From: Nitrospira sp.
GTDB taxonomy: Bacteria > Nitrospirota > Nitrospiria > Nitrospirales > Nitrospiraceae
NCBI GenBank assembly: GCA_020216985.1
Contig: JAIWOH010000187.1
Coordinates: 1 to 15,547 of the forward strand
Direction of reading: 5' to 3'
Length of the DNA: 15,547 nt
Shown: one piece after another, positions 1 to 7,686 of the stretch
How the letters are laid out: every line of letters starts with the position of its first letter
Position numbering within the stretch: the first letter of the stretch is position 1
Position numbers and translations under genes: made by a program
Notes under the pieces: generated by a model
What the model saw: the letters and a program-made list of their open reading frames with translations, nothing else
The model's database searches: none
Told to the model about the DNA's origin: nothing

Positions 1-702
1 TACAGCGTGATTCCGGGGCTGACTCCCTACGTCATGCTTAACTACACGGGGGAGGCCCGCGACGTGGCGACGATGGCGCACGAGCTCGGCCACGCCGTCC
101 ACGGAATGATGGCAAAGGACCATTCCATCTTTACCTTTCACGCCACACTTCCCTTGGCGGAAACGGCGTCCGTCTTCGGCGAACGGATTCTCTCCGACGC
201 CTTAATGTCCAACGAGCGGAGCAAAGCCGTTCGGCAAGGGCTCCTCCTCAGCCAACTGGACGATATCTATGCCACCGTGCTCCGCCAAACCTACTTCGTT
301 CGGTTCGAAAAACTTGCGCATGAGATGGTGGCGGAAGGCGCCACGGTCGAGCAACTGGCCCAAGCTTATCTTGATGAACTCAAGCAACAATTCGGGAAGG
401 CCGTAAAGGTCCCCGATGAATTCCGATGGGAATGGCTCACGATCCCGCATCTCTACGCCAGTCCCTTCTATTGCTACGCCTACAGTTTCGGCAACCTGCT
501 GGTGCTGGCCCTCTATCGCATGTACAAAGAACAGGGGACCTCGTTCATTCCCAAGTATCTGGACATCTTGACGATGGGAGGCTCGAAATCCCCTCAAGAG
601 ATCCTGGCCACCGTCGGCGTTGATATGACTTCTGAGACGTTCTGGCAATCAGGTTTCGACGCGATTCGCGACATGGTGGGTCAATTGGAAGAGACGCTGT
701 AA
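1..702 (+). CDS. pepF: Oligoendopeptidase F, M3B family (5' end outside window)
   Basis: This is a zinc metallopeptidase that cleaves short peptides in the cytoplasm. Only the C-terminal 233 residues are present; the frame is open at base 1. The zinc-binding HEXXH motif reads HELGH at bases 79-93. The downstream Glu of LPLAETASVFGE (Glu codon near base 160) fits the third zinc ligand of the M3 family. The rest is the helical C-terminal half typical of PepF, including a Tyr-rich segment (SPFYCYAYSFGNLL) that sits by the active site in this family. The gene converges on the next one, with only one base between the two stop codons. Family assignment is strong; choosing PepF over other M3B members rests on overall resemblance. 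Confidence 0.9.
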   Translation, partial: YSVIPGLTPYVMLNYTGEARDVATMAHELGHAVHGMMAKDHSIFTFHATLPLAETASVFGERILSDALMSNERSKAVRQGLLLSQLDDIYATVLRQTYFVRFEKLAHEMVAEGATVEQLAQAYLDELKQQFGKAVKVPDEFRWEWLTIPHLYASPFYCYAYSFGNLLVLALYRMYKEQGTSFIPKYLDILTMGGSKSPQEILATVGVDMTSETFWQSGFDAIRDMVGQLEETL

Positions 703-703
703 A

Positions 704-1324
704 TCAAGACTGGGGCACGGGCGAGGGCGGTCGTCTCCGGCGTCGCCGATCCATGAACCGGCCGAAGGCCCTGATTTCCTCTTCGGTCAGGGCCCGCCAT
801 CGACCGGGCTTGAGATCTCCAAGTCGAGCCGCCCCGATGGCGACGCGCACCAGCCGCAACGTCGGATGTCCCACCGCCGCCGTCATGCGCCGAACCTGGC
901 GGTTCATGCCCTCGTGAATCGTGATTTCCAGCCAAGCGGTCGGCACGGTTTTCCGAAACCTGACGGGGACAGGCCGAGCCGCCATTGCAGGCTCCTGAGT
1001 CAGCAACCTGACTCTCGCCGGTCTGGTTTGTCGCCCGCTGAGGATGATCCCCTCTTCCAGCCTTGCAATGGCCTCCTCATCGGGAATCCGCTCGACCTGC
1101 GCCAAATACACCTTCGGCAACGTATGCCGCGGGTCTGTAATCTGATGCGCCAGCGCCCCGTCGGACGTGAGGATCAGCAATCCTTCGCTATCGCGATCGA
1201 GCCTCCCCGCTGCATAGACGCCGGGCAACGAAATGAAATCCGCCAAAGTCGGCCTGCCGTCGCGATCGGTGAAGCACGACAACACGCCGTAGGGCTTATT
1301 GAAGGCGATGGCGTATCCCCTCAT
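704..1324 (-). CDS. rluE: rRNA pseudouridine synthase, RsuA/RluE type
   Basis: The enzyme isomerises a uridine in rRNA to pseudouridine; RluE modifies 23S rRNA U2457 in E. coli. The 206-residue protein starts directly with the catalytic fold (AFNKPYGVLSCF) and lacks an N-terminal S4 domain, which favours RluE over RsuA or RluB. The catalytic Asp is D43 in GRLDRDSEGLL. The family motifs HEGMNRQVRRM (137-147) and VGHPTLRLVRVAIG follow. A run of six Arg (193-198) near the C-terminus may help bind rRNA. I chose the ATG at 1324 because a strong GGGGGAGG Shine-Dalgarno sits about 8 nt before it; a GTG at 1333 in the same frame lies inside that Shine-Dalgarno. Subfamily assignment is by architecture only. 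Confidence 0.85.
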   Translation of the reverse strand: MRGYAIAFNKPYGVLSCFTDRDGRPTLADFISLPGVYAAGRLDRDSEGLLILTSDGALAHQITDPRHTLPKVYLAQVERIPDEEAIARLEEGIILSGRQTRPARVRLLTQEPAMAARPVPVRFRKTVPTAWLEITIHEGMNRQVRRMTAAVGHPTLRLVRVAIGAARLGDLKPGRWRALTEEEIRAFGRFMDRRRRRRPPSPVPQS

Positions 1325-1465
1325 GGTCGTCACCTCCCCCTTTCAGGCGCTCGTCTTCGCCTAACAACCGATAACCGAGTCACAAGTGCAAAAACGATCG
1401 ACAACGAGCGAACGATTTCCCTTTCCGAGTCCATTTTCTCTCACATAGTTTGCCCCCGATCCACG

Positions 1466-1495
1466 TTGACAGGAGCGAGATTATTGTGGCATACT
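1466..1495 (+). promoter_or_regulatory. bfd promoter, sigma-70 type
   Basis: A perfect -35 TTGACA (1466-1471) is followed after 18 nt by CATACT (1490-1495), which matches four of six consensus -10 positions. The predicted start of transcription lies near 1502, about 30 nt before the bfd ATG. Confidence 0.6.
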
Positions 1496-1509
1496 GAGAA
1501 TGCTTCTCA
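1495..1509 (+). promoter_or_regulatory. Fur-box-like palindrome over the bfd promoter
   Basis: TGAGAA-TGC-TTCTCA is a perfect 6-3-6 inverted repeat overlapping the 3' end of the -10 box and the likely transcription start. It resembles half of a Fur box (consensus core TGATAATNATTATCA). A repressor bound here would block RNA polymerase. bfd is a known Fur target in other bacteria, so Fur control is likely but inferred. Confidence 0.5.
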
Positions 1510-1530
1510 TAATCGCAAAAGGAGAATGTC

Positions 1531-1740
1531 ATGTATCTGTGCCTGTGTAAAGGAATCACCGAGTCGGACGTTCGGGAAGCCGGGCGGGCCGGTCTCGTCA
1601 CACCAAACCAACTTAGGGCAAAGTTCGGCCTGAAAGACAGCGGCTGTTGCGGCCGTTGCGCCAAGCATATCCACGAATTCGTCGAGATCGCTGCTCAGGA
1701 GGCCCCCGCCACGTGCCATTCGCCCGCGGATTGCCTCTAA
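1531..1740 (+). CDS. bfd: Bacterioferritin-associated ferredoxin, [2Fe-2S] BFD domain
   Basis: Bfd passes electrons to bacterioferritin so that stored ferric iron is reduced and released. The 69-residue protein has the BFD fold's four cysteine ligands in the pattern C4-x-C6 ... C40-x2-C43 (MYLCLCKG and CCGRC). A short C-terminal tail carries two further Cys (in TCHSPADCL). The start ATG has an AGGAGA Shine-Dalgarno 7 nt upstream. It stands alone, divergent from rluE, with no bacterioferritin gene in the window. Upstream lie a clear promoter and a Fur-box-like palindrome, so it is probably induced when iron is scarce. BFD domains also occur in nitrite reductase and NifU; at this length a free-standing Bfd is the best reading. 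Confidence 0.85.
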   Translation: MYLCLCKGITESDVREAGRAGLVTPNQLRAKFGLKDSGCCGRCAKHIHEFVEIAAQEAPATCHSPADCL

Positions 1741-1857
1741 ATCACATTGCCCTCCTGGTTATCTCCTGAGATCAGGCGGCAACTCACGAATTGCCCGACC
1801 ATCTTTCCTCTTCTGCTCCCGGCCACCTTGCACCGTGTTTTATCATTCTCCCGATTG

Positions 1858-1880
1858 CAACCGTTCGTATAGAACGGTTG
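1858..1880. repeat. Perfect 9-bp inverted repeat in intergenic region
   Basis: CAACCGTTC and GAACGGTTG flank a 5-nt GTATA spacer. There is no T-run on either strand, so it is a poor intrinsic terminator; it could be an operator or a transcript hairpin between bfd and the flavodoxin gene. A second, weaker 6-bp repeat (CAGAGG/CCTCTG, 1909-1925) lies downstream with a GTTTTG stretch after it. No gene is seen in 1741-1960. Confidence 0.45.
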
Positions 1881-1960
1881 GCGGATCGAGGACCGGAGGA
1901 ATCAGCGACAGAGGAGACGCCTCTGATTCGTTTTGTCCCTAGAAAAGAGGCGGGAGCTAA

Positions 1961-2581
1961 CTAATAGGGGAGTTCATGAGAAGGAGCACCGGCAAGACGT
2001 TTGGCGACGTCTGCAACCCGCTGCCCCAACGCCTTGGCATCGGCGAGTTCTTTTTTGTCGATACCGGGACTGTCGCCTTCCGTCGTGGCAGAAGCGCCAA
2101 ACGCTCCTCCGCCACTGACCACGATCATTTGATTACCCAACATGGCGGCAAGGATCGTGAGCATCGTAATCTCTTTGCCTCCGGAGACTTGTCCCCCCGT
2201 GGCAAAGGCGGCTCCGACTTTATTCCTCATTTTGAACTCGGGAAAGACGCCGAACTTGAATTGCCAGTCATCGAAAAACGTTTTGACTTCTCCAGCCATA
2301 TTGGACCAATAGACCGGCGAGCCGACGATCACGGCATCCGAAGACAACAGATCCTCCTCCGTCACCTGTCCCACACGTTTGAGCACGACCATGGTCCCCG
2401 CTACCGACTTGGCGCCCTCGGCCACCGCTTCCGCCATTCGCTCCGTATTGCCGGATAGAGAATGATATGCCACCAGGACCTTCACCGGCGGCGGAGCTTC
2501 GTCCGCCCATGACCGGTGCTCCAACGCACAGATCATTGTAACGATGAAAACGATGGCCGCGGGGATTCGTCTGAGATTCAT
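1961..2581 (-). CDS. Exported flavodoxin-like protein (WrbA/NAD(P)H:quinone reductase fold)
   Basis: This looks like a flavodoxin-fold FMN protein related to WrbA-type NAD(P)H:quinone oxidoreductases. From the ATG at 2581 it has 206 residues. The FMN phosphate loop is SLSGNTE (41-47), followed by GSPVYWSNMAGEVKTFFDDW (87-106) and the glycine-rich FATGGQ (127-131) and SGGGAFGAS segments. Unusually, an N-terminal MNLRRIP followed by a hydrophobic stretch (about 6-20) and SWA-DEA looks like a Sec signal peptide, with the fold starting at about 33. An in-frame ATG at 2593 adds four residues; neither start has a clear Shine-Dalgarno. The small zinc-ribbon gene lies 45 nt upstream on the same strand, so the two may be co-transcribed. 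The substrate is unknown. Confidence 0.75.
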   Translation of the reverse strand: MNLRRIPAAIVFIVTMICALEHRSWADEAPPPVKVLVAYHSLSGNTERMAEAVAEGAKSVAGTMVVLKRVGQVTEEDLLSSDAVIVGSPVYWSNMAGEVKTFFDDWQFKFGVFPEFKMRNKVGAAFATGGQVSGGKEITMLTILAAMLGNQMIVVSGGGAFGASATTEGDSPGIDKKELADAKALGQRVADVAKRLAGAPSHELPY

Positions 2582-2626
2582 GATAAGCGCCATGCACTGA
2601 ACAGGGCCGGAGCCATCATTCGAGGA

Positions 2627-2812
2627 CTAATACCGAAACGTCTCTTCTTCCATATGCTCTTCGACGGAGACCTCCGTCAACGACCCTCTGTAGCTGCAAC
2701 GGTGACACCGAATGCGCCACTCCTCGATCCATTTCTCTTGCACGTACGATTGACGACAGGCAGGACAGACAAACACCCCTTTCTTATACAACACACGACG
2801 TTTTTCCTGCAT
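2627..2812 (-). CDS. Small zinc-ribbon protein, function unknown
   Basis: I do not recognise a named family. The 61-residue protein has two CxxC knuckles, C16-P-A-C19 and C36-H-R-C39, separated by a Trp- and Glu-rich linker, which is the layout of a rubredoxin-like zinc ribbon. The N-terminus is basic (KRRVLYKKG) and the C-terminus acidic (SVEEHMEEE). A GAGGGAG Shine-Dalgarno precedes the ATG at short spacing. It lies upstream of the exported flavodoxin gene on the same strand and is divergent from the DUF192 gene. The regular cysteine spacing and Shine-Dalgarno support a real gene; the role could be nucleic-acid or protein binding. Confidence 0.65.
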   Translation of the reverse strand: MQEKRRVLYKKGVFVCPACRQSYVQEKWIEEWRIRCHRCSYRGSLTEVSVEEHMEEETFRY

Positions 2813-2943
2813 GAGCTCCCTCGTTCACACCTTCATTGAAGCAGGGCCTTTTCGCGAGGAAGCATGGCACAGCCCTTGAGGCAATTGCAAGGATAGCGCG
2901 CCACGCACGGAACCTTCTCTTTCCCTTCTCACTGGATGATTTC

Positions 2944-2973
2944 TTGACTCGGTACGGCCCGGCCGCATAGGAT
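2944..2973 (+). promoter_or_regulatory. Candidate promoter of the DUF192 gene, possibly leaderless
   Basis: TTGACT (2944-2949) and TAGGAT (2968-2973) are separated by 18 nt. Transcription would begin at or next to the ATG at 2980, giving a leaderless or nearly leaderless mRNA. AGGA at 2969-2972 could instead serve as a Shine-Dalgarno for a transcript that starts further upstream; the sequence does not decide between these. Confidence 0.4.
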
Positions 2974-2979
2974 GGCCCC

Positions 2980-3450
2980 ATGCAACCTATCGGCGTCCCG
3001 ATCGGCCTCACCATCGCCCTGCTGATGGGCTTTGTCTTGGCGGGCCTCCCTGCGTCTGCCGCCGACGGCAGGCTGATCCCCATCAAAACACCGGCCGGCG
3101 TCGTCGTACAGGCCGAGATCGCCGATACCCCGCTCAAACGAGCCGTGGGTCTTATGTATCGTGACCATCTGGACAAGGACCGCGGCATGTTGTTTCTCTT
3201 CGGCCAACCTCAGGCCTGGGGTTTTTGGATGAAAAACACCAAAATCCCGCTCGACATGATCTGGATGGATGCCAAAAAGCGAGTGGTTCATGTTGAGCGG
3301 CACGTTCCCATTTGCACGAAGGCCGATGATTCCTGCCCGCTCTACAAACCAAACAGTGAAGACGCGATGTACGTGCTGGAGCTCGCCGCCGGGGCCGCCG
3401 AGGAATACAAAATCGAGAAAGACTCAAGACTGGAATTTAAAATCCCGTAG
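2980..3450 (+). CDS. Exported DUF192 family protein
   Basis: This is a secreted or periplasmic DUF192 protein of unknown biochemical role. The 156-residue protein has a hydrophobic signal sequence (about 7-23) with an ASA-AD cleavage site after residue 27. The DUF192 domain follows with its hallmark segments: KRAVGLMYRDHL (53-64), RGMLFLF (68-74), FWMKNTKIPLDMIWMD (82-97) and a C-terminal MYVLELAAG. Two Cys (112 and 119) could form a disulfide in the periplasm. The gene is convergent with rel, about 100 nt apart, and divergent from the zinc-ribbon gene. Family assignment is firm; no function can be given. Confidence 0.88.
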   Translation: MQPIGVPIGLTIALLMGFVLAGLPASAADGRLIPIKTPAGVVVQAEIADTPLKRAVGLMYRDHLDKDRGMLFLFGQPQAWGFWMKNTKIPLDMIWMDAKKRVVHVERHVPICTKADDSCPLYKPNSEDAMYVLELAAGAAEEYKIEKDSRLEFKIP

Positions 3451-3550
3451 CCGGGAAAGCGCCGTTCCAAGCATAATCAAGACGCGATGGAGGGACCGGA
3501 AGACACCGTTCTCTCCCGCTACCTCACCCCCTCCCGTCGCGCGCATGCCG

Positions 3551-5728
3551 TCAAGACTTCTCCTGCCAAGATCTCACGCGTCGCGCCGTAATTACGCCCT
3601 CTACCCGTTCGATGGCTCTTAAGACGCGGCTCAGATGAGCGGTGTCGGCAACCTCCACCACGAAATTCAACTCCGCCTTGCGGTCTTCTCGCGTGATAAT
3701 TTCGGCTCGACTGATGTTGGCCTGGCCTTCGGCGATGGCCGAGGAGACGTTGGCCAATACACCGGGCTTGTCTTCGGTAATCACGGCTACCTTCACGGGA
3801 TGCTGAGTCGGTTCCGTGACATCCCATTCGACGTCCACCAACCGCTCTCGATCATAGTCCAGCGCGCCCAGATTCGGGCAATCGACGGCATGGATCGTGA
3901 GACCGCGTCCTCTGGTGACGTAACCGAGAATTTTATCGCCGGGAACGGGATTGCAGCAGCGGGACAACTGCATCAAGAGATCCCGCGCGCCTTTGACCTG
4001 AATCGCTTTCGCCCCGCTCCTGCTTTCTGGAGGCTTGACATGGGTCGGCGGCTCGGGAATCGCAACACCTGAGATTGTCGGAGTCGCCAGTTTGCCCACG
4101 ATCTGGGCCGCCGCCACGCGCCCGAATCCGACGGCCGTCGCCAACTCATCGACCGTCTCATACCCCTCGCGCTTTGCAACCTCAAGCAGTTGATCCGACT
4201 TCAACATTTGAGCCGGAGCCAGCCCCTGTCGGCGAAATTCCGCCTCCAGCAACCGCCGTCCGATTTCCACGCTTCGTTTCTGCTCCTCGACCTTGATCCA
4301 ATGTTTGATCTTGGTTTTAGCCCTCGACGTCCGGACGAACTTGAGCCAATCTTTATGCGGCGTCTGGGTGGGAGACGTCAGAATCTCGATGGTGTCGCCG
4401 CTTTCCAGTTCGTGTCGCAACGGCACGATCTTGCCGTTGATTTTGGCGCCGACGCAATGGTCGCCCACTTCGGTGTGAATCGCATAGGCGAAATCGATCG
4501 GCGTCGCCCCCTTGGGCAATTCCTTCACGGCTCCTTTGGGCGTAAACACGTAGATGACGTCATGGAACAATTCGAGCTTGACCGAATCCATAAACTGCCG
4601 ATTGTCCGGCAAATCTTTTTGCCATTCGACGAACTGCCTCAGCCATCCGAAGGTTTTGCTGTCTTTCTCGTCGATCCTCCCTTGCTCCTTGTACTTCCAA
4701 TGGGCGGCGATCCCGTATTCCGCGACGCGATGCATTTCCTCCGTGCGAATTTGAAATTCGACATGCTCGCCCTTCGGCCCCACGACGGTCGTATGGAGCG
4801 ATTGATAAAGGTTGGATTTGGGAATCGCGATGTAATCTTTGAATCGGCCCGGCAGCGGCCGCCAGAGAGAATGAATCACCCCGAGAAGCGCATAGCAGTT
4901 CATCTTTGAATCGGTGATGATTCGCAGCGCGGTCAAATCATACACCTCTTCGAACGAAATCGACTGTTTCTTCATCTTCTGGTAAATGCCGTAGAGATGT
5001 TTAGGGCGGCCGTAGACCGTTCCGACCAATCCGTTCTCCGCCATCGCTTTTTTGACGAGCTCGATGACTTCTTGAATATAGATCTGTCGATCCTCATCCC
5101 GCTTCGCCACGCTGACGCGCAACATCTCGTAGACGTCCGGCTTCAGGTGCTTAAGACACAGGTCCTCGAGCTCGTTTTTGATCCATCCGATTCCGATGCG
5201 ATTGGCCAGCGGCGCGTAGATTTCCAGCGTTTCCTCGGCAATTTCCAGGCGCTTTTTTTCGCTCAGATGCTCGAGCGTCCGCATGTTGTGCAGCCGATCC
5301 GCCAGCTTAATGATCACGACGCGGATATCATCCGCCATCGAGAGCACCATTTTGCGGAAGTTTTCGGCCTGCTTCTCTTCAGAACTCCGAAACGTGATCT
5401 TTCCGATTTTGGTGACGCCGTCCACCAGGCGGACCACGTCCTTGCCGAACGTCCGCTCAAGTTCCTGCGCCGTCGCCACGGTGTCTTCCAAGGTATCGTG
5501 CAGCAACCCCGCAACCACGGTCGTCACGTCGGTCTTCAACAGGCTCAATATCCCCGCCACCGCCACCGGATGTTTGACGTACGGCTCCCCGGAGCGCCGC
5601 TTCTGACCTTCATGAGCTTTGGCGGAAAACTCGTAGGCCTTGAGGATCAGATCAAGATTCGCTTCCGGTTGGTAATTCCGGACACGCGCGATCACCTGAT
5701 CGATGTCCGTGACCGTTTCATACACCAT
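3551..5728 (-). CDS. rel: Bifunctional (p)ppGpp synthetase/hydrolase Rel (RelA/SpoT homologue)
   Basis: This enzyme makes and degrades the stringent-response alarmone (p)ppGpp. The 725 residues show the full long-RSH layout. The HD hydrolase domain is intact: H53, HD at 77-78, ED at 81-82 and D144 in LADRLHN. The synthetase domain follows at about 238-345, with RFKD (295-298), the form found in bifunctional Rel/SpoT rather than synthetase-only RelA, and SNLYQSLHTTV. The TGS domain is at about 392-452 (VFTPKGAVKELP), then a Cys/His region (LSRCCNPVPGD) and a C-terminal ACT domain (about 647-720). Both activities should be present, and no second RSH is in view. It starts 6 nt after the recJ stop codon, so recJ and rel form one operon read from the recJ promoter. 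Confidence 0.95.
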   Translation of the reverse strand: MVYETVTDIDQVIARVRNYQPEANLDLILKAYEFSAKAHEGQKRRSGEPYVKHPVAVAGILSLLKTDVTTVVAGLLHDTLEDTVATAQELERTFGKDVVRLVDGVTKIGKITFRSSEEKQAENFRKMVLSMADDIRVVIIKLADRLHNMRTLEHLSEKKRLEIAEETLEIYAPLANRIGIGWIKNELEDLCLKHLKPDVYEMLRVSVAKRDEDRQIYIQEVIELVKKAMAENGLVGTVYGRPKHLYGIYQKMKKQSISFEEVYDLTALRIITDSKMNCYALLGVIHSLWRPLPGRFKDYIAIPKSNLYQSLHTTVVGPKGEHVEFQIRTEEMHRVAEYGIAAHWKYKEQGRIDEKDSKTFGWLRQFVEWQKDLPDNRQFMDSVKLELFHDVIYVFTPKGAVKELPKGATPIDFAYAIHTEVGDHCVGAKINGKIVPLRHELESGDTIEILTSPTQTPHKDWLKFVRTSRAKTKIKHWIKVEEQKRSVEIGRRLLEAEFRRQGLAPAQMLKSDQLLEVAKREGYETVDELATAVGFGRVAAAQIVGKLATPTISGVAIPEPPTHVKPPESRSGAKAIQVKGARDLLMQLSRCCNPVPGDKILGYVTRGRGLTIHAVDCPNLGALDYDRERLVDVEWDVTEPTQHPVKVAVITEDKPGVLANVSSAIAEGQANISRAEIITREDRKAELNFVVEVADTAHLSRVLRAIERVEGVITARRVRSWQEKS

Positions 5729-5734
5729 GGCGCG

Positions 5735-7432
5735 CTATGCCCCATCGGACGGCCGTATATCGCGGATCCGCAACTGAATCCGGTCATACCCGTTCCAGCG
5801 ATTCAACTCCGGCGTGAACGCCACGTCCACAAGATCTCTCAGGGACACCCCGTGAGTTTCCAGAGATTTCATCCCGAATCCGATTCCATCGAACGGCGGC
5901 GATCCCTCTTGGCGCAGCGTCATCTTCAGATGTTTCTCTCCCACCACTCGAGCGTTCGTAATTTCGAGCCGTCTTCCGGCAAACATCGGTTCGGGATTGC
6001 CGGCTCCGAACGGATGCAATGAACCGATCTCTTGGAGCAACCGATAGGTCACCTCGTTCAGCCGCACCTCGGAGTCAAGATACAGCGTCGGGACGCAGCG
6101 CGCAGCTTGCGTCCACCGACCCGCTACCGCCGCAAATCGCTCGGCGAATTCCGACAATCGGCTCTCATGCACCGTCACTCCCGCCGCATTGGGGTGTCCG
6201 CCGAACGCCAGAAGTAGATCACGGCAAGAAGCCAACCCCTGATACAAATCGAATCCGGGGATGGTGCGGGCCGATCCCTTGCCGATCCCCTTCCCGTCGA
6301 GGGCGATCACGACGGCCGGCCTATGAAACCGTTCCACGAGACGAGACGCAACGATGCCCACCACCCCCATGTGCCATTCCCGAGAAGCCACGACGATCGC
6401 ATCAGGCAGCTCGCCCGCTTCCACCGCGGCCGTCGCGTCCCGCATGATCTCTGACTCCAGCCTCTGGCGGAGTCGATTCAAGTGATCAAGCTCCTCGGCC
6501 AACCGCTTCGCCTCCGCTTCGGACTCCGTGGTCAGCAGCCGAACCCCCTTCAGGCCTTCATCCAACCGTCCGGCCGCATTCAATCTCGGCGCCAGTTTGA
6601 ACGCGATCGTATCCGGCGTGCAGTCGTTCGCCAGACCGGACACCAGTTTCAAGGCTCGGATTCCGCAGCGCGCTCCACGGGACAGTTGTGCCAATCCCTC
6701 GCGTACAAAGACGCGATTCTCGTCCTGCAGCGGAACGACGTCGGCGATGGTCGAAAGCGCCACCAAGTCCAGAAGCGCGTCCGTCGGCATCTCCCCGCTT
6801 CCGTAGCAGGCTTCGTACGCGCACGCCACCTTGTACGCCAACCCGCCCGAACACAATCCGTGAAACGGATAGCGCGCGTCGCGACGGTGCGGATTCATCA
6901 CCGCCACGGCGGGAGGCAACTCCCCGTCTGTCTGATGATGATCCGTCACAATGACGTCGAGCCCCAACCGATTCGCCAACGCGATTTCACGATGCGACGT
7001 GGTGCCACAGTCCGACGTCACGAGCAACGTCACCCCCTCGCTCGCCAACCGTCGCACTGCTCCCTCATTGAGCCCATAGCCTTCCCGAATGCGATGGGGC
7101 ACATAAGCGCAGAGATCGGCACCGCGCCCCTCAAAAAACGAGAGATAAATACCGGTCGCCGACATGCCGTCGACGTCGTAATCGCCATAAAAACACACCC
7201 GCTCGCCATTCACCATGGCCTGATGAAGGCGATCAACGGCTCTATCCATGTCCGGTATTAAAAAGGGATCACGAACCGTGCCGGGAGACAGCCAGACGGC
7301 GGCTTCATCCAGTGTCGTGACGCCTCGAGCCAACAACAGCGAAGCCGTCGCCGAGGAAATCGCCAGAGCCTGGGCCAAGGCCTCCCGTCGGGTGAGGTCA
7401 ATATCGCGAAAGACCCAGAGTTTGGACCCCAT
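5735..7432 (-). CDS. recJ: Single-stranded-DNA-specific 5'-3' exonuclease RecJ
   Basis: RecJ degrades single-stranded DNA 5'-3' in recombination and mismatch or base-excision repair. The 565-residue protein has the DHH-family metal motifs GDYDVDG (83-89), SDCG (140-143) and TDHH (163-166), the DHHA1 signature GGHPNAAG (411-418), and a C-terminal OB-like domain that begins around HPFGAGNPEP (473-482). Length is normal for RecJ. The ATG at 7432 is preferred because GAGGCGAGG precedes it closely; an in-frame ATG at 7489 has no Shine-Dalgarno and would add 19 residues unlike RecJ. It heads a two-gene operon with rel. Confidence 0.95.
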   Translation of the reverse strand: MGSKLWVFRDIDLTRREALAQALAISSATASLLLARGVTTLDEAAVWLSPGTVRDPFLIPDMDRAVDRLHQAMVNGERVCFYGDYDVDGMSATGIYLSFFEGRGADLCAYVPHRIREGYGLNEGAVRRLASEGVTLLVTSDCGTTSHREIALANRLGLDVIVTDHHQTDGELPPAVAVMNPHRRDARYPFHGLCSGGLAYKVACAYEACYGSGEMPTDALLDLVALSTIADVVPLQDENRVFVREGLAQLSRGARCGIRALKLVSGLANDCTPDTIAFKLAPRLNAAGRLDEGLKGVRLLTTESEAEAKRLAEELDHLNRLRQRLESEIMRDATAAVEAGELPDAIVVASREWHMGVVGIVASRLVERFHRPAVVIALDGKGIGKGSARTIPGFDLYQGLASCRDLLLAFGGHPNAAGVTVHESRLSEFAERFAAVAGRWTQAARCVPTLYLDSEVRLNEVTYRLLQEIGSLHPFGAGNPEPMFAGRRLEITNARVVGEKHLKMTLRQEGSPPFDGIGFGMKSLETHGVSLRDLVDVAFTPELNRWNGYDRIQLRIRDIRPSDGA

Positions 7433-7512
7433 GCATACCTCGCCTCTCACCGTACCATGTCGGGCAGAGAAGAGACTCTGCGTCGTCATTCGAAATAAGC
7501 GGGAACGAATGG

Positions 7513-7541
7513 ATCGTAATGACTCCCCCTCTCTTTGTCAA
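7513..7541 (-). promoter_or_regulatory. Promoter of the recJ-rel operon
   Basis: On the minus strand TTGACA (7541-7536) is followed after exactly 17 nt by TACGAT (7518-7513). Transcription should start near 7506, giving a leader of about 70 nt to the recJ ATG. Nothing else is seen in 7433-7686. Confidence 0.6.
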
Positions 7542-7686
7542 ACCGACACGCCGACCCACTTGTTTGCAAATGTTTGACGAACCTGAAGAAATTTGGAGAT
7601 TATGGAACAGGAAAGAAGCGCGGCAAGGCGAGAATCGACACCGAATGCCGAATGGCAAGAAGGGAGAAATGGAACCCCTTCGGGTA

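Noticed and set aside
1359..1365. A lone GCCTAAC, identical to an attC outer box, upstream of rluE
   Set aside because: No complementary GTTRRRY and no paired arms lie within about 150 nt on either side.
1909..1935. Intrinsic terminator after bfd (CAGAGG/CCTCTG hairpin followed by GTTTTG)
   Set aside because: The stem is only 6 bp and the T-run is interrupted; too weak to list as a terminator.
4997..6022. A 341-codon plus-strand frame across rel and recJ
   Set aside because: It spans the junction of two firmly identified genes on the other strand and has no recognisable domain or ribosome site.
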